In this document: positions 14,163 through 22,805 of the stretch, piece by piece
Numbering within the stretch: the first letter of the stretch is position 1
How the letters are laid out: each line of letters opens with the position of its first letter
Assembly: GCA_024516155.1 (NCBI GenBank)
Contig: JAJJXM010000030.1
Span: 310,001-374,000 of the forward strand
Reading direction: 5' to 3'
Length of the DNA: 64,000 bases
Source: Pyronema omphalodes
Taxonomy: Eukaryota > Ascomycota > Pezizomycetes > Pezizales > Pyronemataceae
Translations under genes and position numbers: made by a program
The notes under the pieces: generated by a model
Told to the model about the DNA's origin: nothing
Database searches by the model: none
Seen by the model: the letters and a program-made list of their open reading frames with translations, nothing else

Positions 14163-15334
14163 ATGATTCCCTATGATGCAGAATATGGTTACTTCTCCAT
14201 TACCCAATGAGCCCATAATAAAATCTTCTTGTGAAAAAAAAACTAGACTACGAATAAGATATAAGTAAATACTTATTAGCCATAATAGTAAGCTACACTT
14301 GAAACCTTCGACCTCCGCGCTTTCTTACCCTCAGCCCCGTAACCTAACAAACAAACGAAACAAAACCCACCCAACTCCTAAACCAAATTCTTCAAACCAA
14401 TCTATCTATCTCCAAATCAGTACCCTGAGAGAGAGAAACTATTCCAATATGTACACAACCTAGCCTTTCCAGAACTTGCTTACGTCAATACATTATCCCC
14501 ATCCCCTCATTTCCGGATCTCTTAACCTTATCGGATTCTGTCACTAGATAGTCATTCCGCTCAACAGTATAACAAGCCACAACCTATAACCTAGTACCTA
14601 CAAGCAACAATAATTCCCCCAAATAGCAACTAAGCAGGATCACCCCTTGAAATTCATACATCGCCACGAGAATAAATAAAAATCCACCCGGGAACGTCAA
14701 TTAGAGCATCCATGAAACCAAACCATCATTCATGTGACGGGCACGAGTCAAGAATCGAGATTCGAATCACAAAGCAGCATGATGCCCCATGAATCATGAT
14801 CCATGAAAACCAATTGAAATATCATCCTGAATAGGCCTAAAAGATGTCGAACTGTGTATGATTAGAATGAGAATAAGCCCATCCAAATAGTCAAAATATA
14901 AATACCATATACCATATACCATATACCAAAACCTACAATTAGTAATAACTAATAAGGAAGCATCCATATCTTAAACCAGATTCCACAGCAGTCCCCAGTC
15001 TGCGGTTGGGGGTGCAATTATCACAGTTGTTACTAGCCTTTTTTTAGCAGCTTACTCTAATCTCTAAACTTGCTTTAGCATTGCTATGATTACGACTTTT
15101 CGGCAACTTGAAACCTGTAACTTGCAACTTGTAAAACTATAGAAAAGAAATAATAAATTACCTGGTGTTTATAGTTTGTGGTTTCCTTATCCCATCTCGG
15201 CGATGAAGGATAAAGAATGAGGGATGAAGGAGAAAGATAAAAGATAAAATATATATGACAGTAGGATACAACATGATATGATTTTCAGAAAAGTAATATA
15301 TGGCTAATAAACCTGCTGCATCTAAAGCCGCAAA
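14163..15334. other. Gene-free spacer left of the repeat island
   Basis: No open frame of substance. It is AT-rich, with a short ACCATAT tandem (ATACCATATACCATATACC) near 14907-14928 and an AAAGATAA-type run at about 15230-15250. It may contain further decayed LINE sequence next to 14.16-14.23 kb, but nothing is recognisable. Confidence 0.5.
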
Positions 15335-15571
15335 CTACTCACATTACTCACATTACTCACATTACTCACATTACTCACATTACTCACATTACTCACATTA
15401 CTCACATTACTCACATTACTCACATTACTCACATTACTCACATTACTCACATTACTCACATTACTCACATTACTCACATTACTCACATTACTCACATTAC
15501 TCACATTACTCACATTACTCACATTACTCACATTACTCACATTACTCACATTACTCACATTACTCACATTA
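15335..15571. repeat. 9-bp minisatellite (CATTACTCA)n, left part
   Basis: About 26 nearly perfect head-to-tail copies of the 9-mer CATTACTCA. Because 9 is a multiple of 3, the array stays open and yields artefactual Ser-His-Tyr and Asn-Val-Ser frames. It is cut at 15571 by the LTR retrotransposon, whose target duplication CATTA (15567-15571) is part of the repeat unit. The array resumes at 20794. Confidence 0.97.
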
Positions 15572-15741
15572 TATTAAACTGAGTTTGTAAAGTGAGTTAG
15601 ATTATTGTTAACGAACGGTTCTAACTACAGTTTATATACTGGGAACCGTACTCCTCCAAGCAACATGACCAGTACGGACATGGCTGTTTCAATATGTCCT
15701 TGTCATGTTGACTATTCAACATGACCGGTCCGTTTTCAACA
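15572..15741 (-). repeat. 3' LTR of the copia element
   Basis: 170 bp, starting TGTTGAAAACGG and ending TTTAATA on the minus strand, so the 3' terminus is TA rather than the usual CA. It is identical to the 5' LTR. It holds a TATATAAAC box (about 15631-15640, minus strand) and a perfect 10-bp palindrome with a 4-nt loop at 15702-15725 (GTCATGTTGA / TCAACATGAC), near the 5' edge of U3. Confidence 0.95.
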
Positions 15742-15755
15742 CACCCCCTCTTGGA
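15742..15755 (-). other. Polypurine tract
   Basis: On the minus strand, CCAAGAGGGGGTG lies directly upstream of the TGTTG that opens the 3' LTR. This is the expected place for the plus-strand DNA primer. The tract is short and mixed at its end (GTG). Confidence 0.8.
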
Positions 15756-15914
15756 GAGGAAGGTTTCCACAGCTCATCTAAACCTTTCTTGATAACAAAA
15801 AGGAAAACAAAAATAAATAAGAATATCCAAAGAAAAATTTGGTTCAATAACCAATGCGTAAGCACCCCCTGTTTTCTTTGAGCAAGCACCCCCTGTTTCT
15901 TTCTCCCCTTTTTT

Positions 15915-15916
<2 letters not shown>

Positions 15917-15946
<30 letters not shown>
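15917..15946 (-). other. 30-nt poly(A) tract at the pol stop codon
   Basis: Thirty uninterrupted T on the plus strand (A in the element's sense) begin inside the TAA stop of pol (15945-15947) and run into the 3' untranslated part. It may be an old captured poly(A) tail or replication slippage. It would also promote internal priming by oligo-dT. Confidence 0.85.
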
Positions 15947-15948
<2 letters not shown>

Positions 15949-18900
15949 TAGATTCCCAGCTTCTTTGTAAGTTCCTGATGCAGTGGAACTGGTAGCGGTT
16001 TCGTCATAATGTCGGCAAGATTATTTCGTGATTCTATGTAATGGAAGTTGATATTTCCCTTTTTATCTTCATCATGGGTGTGCATGTGTTTGACATCGAT
16101 GTGTTTGGTTTTGACCGTGGCAATTCCAGATTTGATAAATTTAATAGCTCCTTGATTATCACAGGCCATTTGGACTGTTTTAATCCTCGGAAGTTGCAAC
16201 ATATCAGCTTCTAGCCGGCTAAGCCAAATAGCTTCCCTGGTACCATCAGAGCAGGCAATAAACTCTGCTTCCAGCGTTGAGAGAGCAACAACAGTTTGAC
16301 TCTTTGATTTCCAGCTGATGGTGCCATTGTTGATTTGAAAGATATTTCCTCCAACTGATTTTCTGGTTGAACGGCATCCTGCCCAATCTGAGTCTGTGAA
16401 ACCCTGTAGATCATGGCTCACAGCAGGAAAATTTAATCGAAATTTGGATGTTGTTTTCAAATATCTCAGAACTCGTTTGGCTGCTGTCAAGTGTGTGGCC
16501 AGTGGTGCTGCATTATACCTGCTTAGCGAGCTGACAGCAAAAGATATATCAGGACGGGTCCCTAGAGCTGTATACATGAGAGACCCAACAAGTGAAAGAT
16601 ATATATCTCGGTCAGCTGCATTGTCCTCACACTCCCCATTTTCCAGCCTGATATTTGGATCAAGAGGATTGGATATGTCTCGACAATTTTCCATGCCAAA
16701 CTTTTTGAGCATCATGTTTATGTATGATTCTTGACCTAGAGATATTCCTTTCTCATCTCGATGAATTTCCAATCCCAAAAAACGCTTTGCTTCGCCCAAA
16801 TCCGTCATCTTGTATTTCCCTTTGAGTGCTGTGATGACTGATTGTGCTGCATTTGGAGAATTTGTACCGGAAGTGTTGACAATCAGGATGTCATCAACAT
16901 AGAGTAGAAGGAGCACTCCAGCCTTGACATAGAGATTCGGATCTACCGTTGATTGATTAAATCCAAGAGATAGCAAGAAAGAATTAATGGCCTCATACCA
17001 TAGGCGTGGAGATTGCTTTAGGCCATATAGTGCTTTCAATAACCTGACCTTTGCTCCTGTTGGGATTCGCCTATCAACCCAGTCCATACCTTCTGGCAAC
17101 TGCATGAAGATATTGTCATTGTCAATCTTTGGGTTGAGAAAAGCAGTAACAACATCAAGATGATGGATTTTCCAGTTGTTTCTTGCGCATGTAGCCAGCA
17201 GAAGACGAAGTGTAGTTAATTTTGAAACTGGTGCAAAGGTTTCATTATAGTCAACTCCCTGCACCTGTTGATAGCCCTTGACTACCAAGCGTACTTTGTA
17301 CCTAGTTGAGCCATCTGGATTACGCTTAGTCCTGTAAACCCATCTGCTGCCAATTGGTTTTGTACCAAAGGGAATGGATATAGGAATATTCTGTGTCTCT
17401 AGAGGCTCATGATGAGTTTCTTTTGGCTGAAGTTGACAATCCTTGAATATTTCAAAAGTATTGTTTTGCAAAATAGCGTTCCATTCTTCGATAGTTGCCT
17501 GCTCCCACTCCTGGCGGTTGGGTCCATTCATTGCCTCCTTGTAGGTCCCCGGGTCTGATGTACATGATGCTGTATTGTTGATGTCATCAATCACCGAGAG
17601 GATTTGTGACTCCTGTGCTGATGTGAATGCATCACCAGTTGCTTGATGGGCTTTCTGTATTGTTTGTCTGTTGATGATTCTTCTCGCTTTGCTTGTCAGC
17701 CGTCGTGCCATGTAGGAGTCTATCAAGATATATTAGATTTTGATTTTCAAGGATACAATGAAGAAGAAAAAGGAATAATTTTTTTTTTTTTTTAAGGACA
17801 CCACACAGGGTTCTTCATCAATGACAACTCGTCAATATGTAAAATGTGTATTCCTCAAGAAGCTTGTACAATATTGGGAATAAAGTAAAATAAAAGGTTG
17901 TCTGCCTTTCAGGTATGCTTACTTGTAACATGCCCAGTGCTCAACAAGGCATTGCTGGGGTCTTCTTCTTCCGATTGCTCGGCTTCTTCATCCTCAGTGG
18001 GGAAGGTAATATCTTCTTCAACTTTCTGAATGAAAGCCTCAGCATCACTCATATTCGCTTCATATGCATTTTGTTCCTCTCTCCATATAACATTTGAACA
18101 TTCTATTGATTTCTTCTGCTCAAAGTCCCATAGACGCCATATTTTAGTGGTCTTATGCACATAACCCAGGAACATGCAAGGTTTTGAGCGTGGCCCAAAA
18201 TTCTTGTTGGTTCTCTGCTCCTTGGGTATCCATTTATAAACTGTGCAACCAAAGCGCCGTAGGTGATGAAGTTTTGGAACGCTGCCTGTAAGTGTTTCAT
18301 AGGGTGATATTCTGTGAAGAAGGCTCGCATTGGGTGTGCGCTGATGCAGGTAACATGCAGTTCGGACTGCCTCTGCCCAGAATCTCATCGGTAGTTCAGC
18401 ATGCAACAGCATGCATCTTGCTTTGGTGTTGATGGTTCTGATCATTCGTTCCGCTATGCCATTTTTATGCTGAGTGTAGGGTGGAGCTGGTTCATAGCTG
18501 ATACCATGGCTTCCAAGGATGTTGAGGAATTTTTTATTGCTGTATTCACCGCGACCGTTGTCGCAGCGGAATCGTTTGATCGTATACCCTTGCGCTCGTA
18601 CCCAGGTGTGATGATGTTCGAATTTTGCTGTGATTTCTTCGGAGGTTTTCCCAACAAGGAAGTAAATCTCCGTATGCTTCGTACAATCATCAATATAAAT
18701 GATGTAGTACGATGCACCGCCAGCGGATGGGTGTTTAATTGGTCCACATAAGTCTGAATGAACCAGCTCAAAAGGTACTGTTGATGAGGACACCTTTGTC
18801 CTATTAAACTTTTGCTGATGCTTGGCCCTAATACAGATATCACAGAGCAAGGAATTGTGTTCCTCCGGAAATTGTACTGTCTGTCCCAGTAGCTGCTTCA

Positions 18901-19516
18901 TAGCAGAGGCATTGAGATGAGCCAGTCGTCTATGCCATAATACGATTGAATCTGATTTTCGTGATCTTCTTGAAAACATAGGCGTGATGACCTCAGGGTC
19001 AGTGTTGGAGATCTGTGGTGCAACGGTTGAGCTTGATCCTGGGATGGGCTGTGTTTTAGATTTCTCAGTCATTGATCTAGTTGTGATGAGAGCAGTAGCA
19101 TCTAGATCAATGCGATATAGCCCATCCTTTTTAGCCGCCATCAATAGGATTTTGCTCCCCTTTGAGATGGTGCATTTCTGTCCGGAAAAAGTGGTCATAA
19201 ATCCATCCGCTGCCAGTTGGCTCACAGATAGTAGTGATACACGGAATTCCGGGACGAAGTGAGCTCTGATATGCACACCTGCTAGAGACAATGTTCCTGT
19301 GGTCTTTGAAGTTACAGAATGACCATCACCCATTGCAACATTTAGAGTCTGGTTTTGAATATTTCTCATTTGATGGCTTTCGTTGCAAAAGTGATGGGAA
19401 GCACCGGAGTCCACAAGCCAGGCTGAGGTGCGGGAGCTTTTATGGACAAGAATTTGTCCAGAGTACAGTGAGGTAGCTCCATTATTCTTTGCCTCACATC
19501 TTGTTGACTCAGCGAG
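15945..19516 (-). CDS. Copia Pol: protease, integrase, reverse transcriptase, RNase H (spliced)
   Basis: Pol has no ATG of its own at the junction. It continues in the gag frame straight after the UGA, across 34 open codons to the protease motif DSGA at about 19412. Next come the integrase zinc domain (HRRLAHLN...CDICIRAKHQ), the integrase core with Asp, Asp and Glu (HSDLCGP, RCDNGRGEY, KNGIAE), reverse transcriptase with YVDD (LLYVDDILIV), and RNase H (FTDSDWAGC, LEAEF). The frame is interrupted between integrase and reverse transcriptase. Removing 17720-17922 as an intron restores one frame: exons 19516-17923 and 17719-15945, 1,123 codons including the TAA. In the family this polyprotein processes itself, copies the RNA and integrates the DNA. 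All catalytic residues I can check are present. Confidence 0.92.
17720..17922 (-). other. Spliceosomal-type intron inside copia pol
   Basis: 203 nt. The donor is GTAAGCAT (17922 downward) and the acceptor is TTGATAG (ending 17720). A TCTAATA branch-like motif lies about 14 nt before the acceptor. The upstream exon ends in phase 1, and the two bases after the acceptor complete an Asn codon, so the reverse transcriptase frame is restored exactly. The upstream frame closes 11 nt past the donor, and the downstream frame closes with a TAA about 11 nt before the acceptor. The intron contains a long A-run. Splicing is inferred. Confidence 0.8.
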
Positions 19517-19519
19517 TCA
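19505..19519 (-). promoter_or_regulatory. Hairpin embedding the gag UGA stop (readthrough candidate)
   Basis: TGACTC-GCT-GAGTCA forms a perfect 6-bp stem with a triloop, and the UGA stop itself is the 5' start of the stem. The codon context is UGA C. Pol follows in frame, so stop-codon readthrough is the simplest way to make Gag-Pol. Readthrough of a UGA is documented for the Candida copia-type element Tca2/pCal, where a downstream pseudoknot helps. A larger fold here was not computed. Confidence 0.6.
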
Positions 19520-20530
19520 CATTTCAGACGGATCATCAGCCTCTTCTTCGCTGATGGTCGCAATCTTTGCATGTCCAGAGTCAGTTTTGGCACGCTTGGT
19601 GCGTTCCTGTAGAGCCTCCCCTCTCTTTTTAATTCTGCAATTTTGGATTTTGTGTCCAGTTAATCCACAATAAAAGCAGGAGTTCTCTTCAATGCTCGAG
19701 TATTGACGCTTTTTATTGGTTTTTGTTGCATGAAAGCACACTTTTGTGTTGTGGGTTGCCGACTGGCAATTCTCACACCACCTGTTGCCTTGATTTTGTT
19801 GAGTTCTGTTATTGTTGGACCAGCGTTGCTTCCTCCGGGGTTGAGGAGAATCTTGGCTACTACTTGCAGAGTAGTAAGCATCGGTTTCTGCAGCTGGCTT
19901 AATACTGAGCTTCGTGACCTTCTCCTTTTCCTTGATGGCTTCAATGACTGTCTCCACGTTATCATTTCCCATCCGAAGAATTTCGATGGTAACGGCATAA
20001 GCCGGAGGAAGTGTTCGAAAAATATGAGATTTGAACACAGCATCCGAGAGTTCTTCAGCTGTTCCAGCTATCTGGTCCCGGATTTCCAACAGGGACGCTA
20101 GATGGTCACTAATTGAGACACCCGGTGACGGTCTCAAATCCTGAAACTCTTGAAGTAGTGACTGTCGTCCCACTGCAGTACTAGCTGAATCACACTTCTT
20201 CGCAAGAGTTTTCCAAATCTCACAAGGATCGAAGCTTTTTGAAATATCTTTTCGAATGATAGGAGAACATGAGTTGTAGATTGCAGCTACAGCTTTCTCA
20301 GGTCGCTGAATAAAATTATCCCGTCTCATTTGAGCAATGTTGCGTTCTGCCTCAGTTGCTCCTTCGGCAGCCAGATCCGGCAAAGTTTTCGTACCTTCAA
20401 CAATCTCCCAAGCTGAAGTTGCTCGAAGCACTCGAGTGATGTCCGATTTCCAAGAGGAATAATTAGGTCCGGTGAGTCTAGGAAAGGATCCATCCGGATG
20501 TTTGAAGATGTTGTTGTCTGTTGAAGACAT
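19517..20530 (-). CDS. Copia Gag polyprotein
   Basis: A 337-residue frame from ATG 20530 (94 nt inside the 5' LTR edge) to TGA 19519-19517. The first 230 residues resemble the UBN2/retrotran_gag family of copia elements, with FPRLTGPNYSSWKSDITRVL near the N-terminus. A Ser/Gln/Arg-rich linker follows. A zinc knuckle of form CX2CX4HX4C is at about residues 286-299 (CFYCGLTGHKIQNC), with a less regular CENC..H segment before it (about 252-262), then a basic tail and an acidic C-terminus. Gag forms the particle and binds genomic RNA in this family. The stop is followed in the same frame by pol, so Gag is likely the main product and Gag-Pol the minor one. Confidence 0.93.
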   Translation of the reverse strand: MSSTDNNIFKHPDGSFPRLTGPNYSSWKSDITRVLRATSAWEIVEGTKTLPDLAAEGATEAERNIAQMRRDNFIQRPEKAVAAIYNSCSPIIRKDISKSFDPCEIWKTLAKKCDSASTAVGRQSLLQEFQDLRPSPGVSISDHLASLLEIRDQIAGTAEELSDAVFKSHIFRTLPPAYAVTIEILRMGNDNVETVIEAIKEKEKVTKLSIKPAAETDAYYSASSSQDSPQPRRKQRWSNNNRTQQNQGNRWCENCQSATHNTKVCFHATKTNKKRQYSSIEENSCFYCGLTGHKIQNCRIKKRGEALQERTKRAKTDSGHAKIATISEEEADDPSEM

Positions 20531-20606
20531 AGTGGCGTTGTGGTGAATTTGTTGTGGGGTTTTTGTTGAAGATGAAAAAATATTTTGGTGTAATTGTAGC
20601 GGTTAT

Positions 20607-20623
20607 GCGAAGGGCTCATAACC
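20607..20623 (-). other. Primer-binding site for half of initiator tRNA-Met
   Basis: Directly after the 5' LTR the element reads GGTTATGAGCCCTTCGC. Its complement AGGGCTCATAACC is the conserved anticodon arm of eukaryotic initiator tRNA-Met (CAT anticodon), with the match extending to about 17 nt with one mismatch. It is not the 3' CCA end of a tRNA. Drosophila copia is known to prime from a 5' half fragment of initiator tRNA, and its site GGTTATGGGCCC is nearly the same. I infer the same priming mode. The tRNA sequence is from memory of a highly conserved molecule. Confidence 0.85.
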
Positions 20624-20793
20624 TATTAAACTGAGTTTGTAAAGTGAGTTAGATTATTGTTAACGAACGGTTCTAACTACAGTTTATATACTGGGAACCG
20701 TACTCCTCCAAGCAACATGACCAGTACGGACATGGCTGTTTCAATATGTCCTTGTCATGTTGACTATTCAACATGACCGGTCCGTTTTCAACA
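20624..20793 (-). repeat. 5' LTR of the copia element
   Basis: 170 bp, identical to the LTR at 15572-15741. Transcription should start inside it on the minus strand. The TATATAAAC box lies at about 20683-20692 and the U3 palindrome at 20754-20777. It abuts the primer-binding site with no spacer. Confidence 0.95.
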
Positions 20794-20916
20794 CATTACT
20801 CACATTACTCACATTACTCACATTACTCACATTACTCACATTACTCACATTACTCACATTACTCACATTACTCACATTACTCACATTACTCCCACTACTC
20901 CCACTACTCCCACTAC
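20794..20916. repeat. 9-bp minisatellite, right part with variant units
   Basis: About eleven copies of CATTACTCA continue the array that was split by the retrotransposon. They are followed by three variant 9-mers (CTCCCACTA). The second target duplication CATTA is 20794-20798. Confidence 0.95.
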
Positions 20917-21144
20917 AAGCATCGCATAACAATCCTACACCCCATCTAAAAGCGTCCACAATATTCTCAGTATCTCATCTAAAGCTCCAACCCCTTCATA
21001 AATTCCCACAAACCCCATAGCTTCCTATAAACCCCGTAACTTCCATAATCTCAAGACAGCATACACTACGCACTATGTAGTTATAATCCACAGTATCATA
21101 ACCTGTGACGGTGTTACAACTTACCCATATACACCACTCACTAT

Positions 21145-21490
21145 ATAACCCATAACCCATAACCCATAACCCATAACCATAACCCATAACCCATAACCCA
21201 TAACCCATAACCCATAACCCATAACCCATAACCCATAACCCATAACCCATAACCCATAACCCATAACCCATAACCCATAACCCATAACCCATAACCCATA
21301 ACCCATAACCCATAACCCATAACCCATAACCCATAACCCATAACCCATAACCCATAACCCATAACCCATAACCCATAACCCATACCCATAACCCAGAACC
21401 CATAACCCATACCCATAACCCATAACCCATACCTACCATACCCATAACCCATAACCCATAACCCATAACCCATAACCCATAACCCATAAC
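21145..21490. repeat. 7-bp minisatellite (CCCATAA)n
   Basis: About 48 copies of CCCATAA (TTATGGG on the other strand), near perfect until about 21380 and then mixed with ACCCATACCC variants. The plus strand is practically free of G. The unit resembles the vertebrate/fungal telomere repeat TTAGGG with an inserted T, but it is interstitial and the register is different. Translated frames (Gly-Leu-Trp-Val-Met repeats) are artefacts. Confidence 0.95.
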
Positions 21491-21547
21491 CCCCATAACC
21501 CTCATAACCCTCATAACCCTCATAACCCTCATAACCCTCATAACCCC
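21491..21547. repeat. 9-bp repeat (CATAACCCT)n
   Basis: Six copies of CATAACCCT directly continue the 7-bp array. They look like an expansion of a two-base longer variant of the same unit. Confidence 0.9.
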
Positions 21548-21589
21548 CGCTCCCACTCCCGCTCCCCACAGCTACCCCCTCCCCAGTAT

Positions 21590-21607
21590 CCCCCCCCCCC
21601 CCCCCCC
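21590..21607. repeat. Poly(C) run
   Basis: About 18 consecutive C interrupted by nothing but a following G. The exact length is likely to be polymorphic or a sequencing uncertainty. Confidence 0.85.
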
Positions 21608-21661
21608 GCCCATACCCAGAAAGCAGGGCGGTGGGGCTGGGGGCGTGGGAAGTGGGGTACC

Positions 21662-21820
21662 CAAATCCACAATCCACAATCCCCCACAATCCCCCACAAT
21701 CCCCCACAATCCCCCACAATCCCCCACAATCCCCCACAATCCCCCACAATCCCCCACAATCCCCCACAATCCCCCACAATCCCCCACAATCCCCCACAAT
21801 CCCCCACAATCCCCCATAAT
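21662..21820. repeat. 10-bp minisatellite (CACAATCCCC)n
   Basis: About 14 perfect copies of a C-rich decamer ending in a CATAATCCC variant. G is absent from the plus strand throughout. The antisense Gly-Asp-Cys-Gly frames are artefacts. Confidence 0.95.
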
Positions 21821-21825
21821 CCCAC

Positions 21826-21965
21826 CATATATCAATATCAATATCGATATCGATATCTACATTTACCCGGTGTATATTTTCAGGTATATTTTCAGGTATA
21901 TTTTCAGGTATTTTTTCAGGTATATTTTCAGGTATATTTTCAGGTATATTTTCAGGTATATATAC
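21826..21965. repeat. ATATCA/ATATCG hexamers and 12-bp (AGGTATATTTTC)n repeat
   Basis: A short ATATCA/ATATCG hexamer run (21832-21857) is followed by about eight copies of AGGTATATTTTC (21878-21965) with one TTTTTT variant. Confidence 0.9.
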
Positions 21966-21969
21966 CAGC

Positions 21970-22216
21970 ATTGGAAGGTTTGGAAGGGTTTGGAAGGGTT
22001 TGGGGATTTTGGGGGTTTTTGGGATTTTTGGGATTTTTGGGATTTTTGGGGGTTTTTGGGATAGGTATAGAAAGGGGGGATTGTTATTGGTATGGCTTGG
22101 GTATGGGTATGGGGATATGTAGAGAAAGGGGGGATTATTATGGGTATGGCTTGGGTATGGCTTGGGTATGGGTATGGCTTGGGTATGGGTATGGCTTGGG
22201 TATGGCTTGGGTATGG
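21970..22216. repeat. G-rich repeats (GGAAGGGTTT, GGGATTTTT, GGTATGGCTTG)
   Basis: Three successive G-rich arrays are GGAAGGGTTT (21976-22003), GGGATTTTT/GGGGTTTTT (22004-22060) and GGTATGGCTTGG (22087-22216, about nine units). The strand bias flips here from C-only to G-only within a few bases of 21970. Confidence 0.9.
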
Positions 22217-22805
22217 TTATCACGAGGTAAACGGCATCATGGGAATATACTCGAGTTTTTGGTCAGTTGGCAGTGGTTTTTAGTTTTTAGTTTTTGGTTA
22301 GTGATCAGTGGTTTTTTGTTTTTGGTCAGAGGTTGACAATGGGTTACTCTACAGGTCATCTGATACTTGGTATCATCTGTGTGACGTTGGACTGTAGGTA
22401 CATTATAGGATGGTGACATCTGTTTTGCTGCAGATACCGTTTAAGGCTTGTTTTAACGTGGGAGTTATGTTTTGGTAAGGTGTAGCGGGTTGGTGTTTTG
22501 GTGTTTTGGAATATTATGGTAGAGTGGATTTCGCGGGGACTTTGTTGTGGACTTCATGGTGGACTCGGGATTCATGGTGGACTTCATTGTAGACTTCGCT
22601 GTGGACTTCCTTATGAATTTCATCATATATTTCATAATGGAACCATAATAGACATCTCGTAAACCTCTTCCCGAGTTTGTCAAGGCCCAAATATTAATCC
22701 GCCGTATAACAATAATTCTGTATGTACAATACTTTTTTTCGCGGCAGGACTAGTTTTTGTTCCTTTCCTTTTTCTTTTTGTTCCATTGTTGGTGTTGGTG
22801 GTGTA
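22217..22805. other. Intergenic, short repeats only
   Basis: TTTTTAGTTTTTGG-type repetition at about 22275-22325 and a degenerate GTGGACTTCATGGTGGACTTC repeat at about 22545-22610. No gene is seen. It should contain the 3' untranslated region of the minus-strand hydrolase that ends at 22806. Confidence 0.6.

Larger units (their letters stand above)
15572..20793 (-). mobile_element. Complete Ty1/copia LTR retrotransposon
   Basis: This is a 5,222-bp element on the minus strand. The two 170-bp LTRs are identical by direct reading and are flanked by the 5-bp duplication CATTA (15567-15571 and 20794-20798). Internal order is primer site, gag, protease, integrase, reverse transcriptase, RNase H, purine tract. 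Integrase before reverse transcriptase defines the copia (Pseudoviridae) group. All open frames are intact apart from two features that look functional: one in-frame UGA between gag and pol, and a spliceosomal-type intron inside pol. Identical LTRs imply a recent insertion, and I see no heavy C-to-T decay of the repeat-induced point-mutation type. The element is probably still competent, which is an inference. It landed inside a 9-bp minisatellite. Confidence 0.95.

Noticed and set aside
15335..15571. Regular direct repeats suggestive of a CRISPR array
   Set aside because: The repeats are head-to-tail without unique spacers, and this is a eukaryotic genome.
15300..15590. Long Ser-His-Tyr and Asn-Val-Ser repeat frames on both strands
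   Set aside because: They are the 9-bp minisatellite read in frame; no stop can occur in the unit and there is no flanking coding sequence.
17909..17922. Pol ending at the TGA after the integrase (two separate ORFs)
   Set aside because: Reverse transcriptase would then lack a start codon; the GTAAGC donor sits exactly at the last coding bases and splicing restores the frame.
21145..21490. Telomere repeat
   Set aside because: The unit is TTATGGG, not TTAGGG, it is interstitial, and unique genes lie on both sides.
20996..22223. Frames of 100-360 residues with Gly-Leu-Trp-Val-Met, Gly-Asp-Cys-Gly or Pro-Ser-His-Thr repeats
   Set aside because: All are produced by the 7-, 10- and 12-bp arrays lacking stops; composition changes exactly at array edges.
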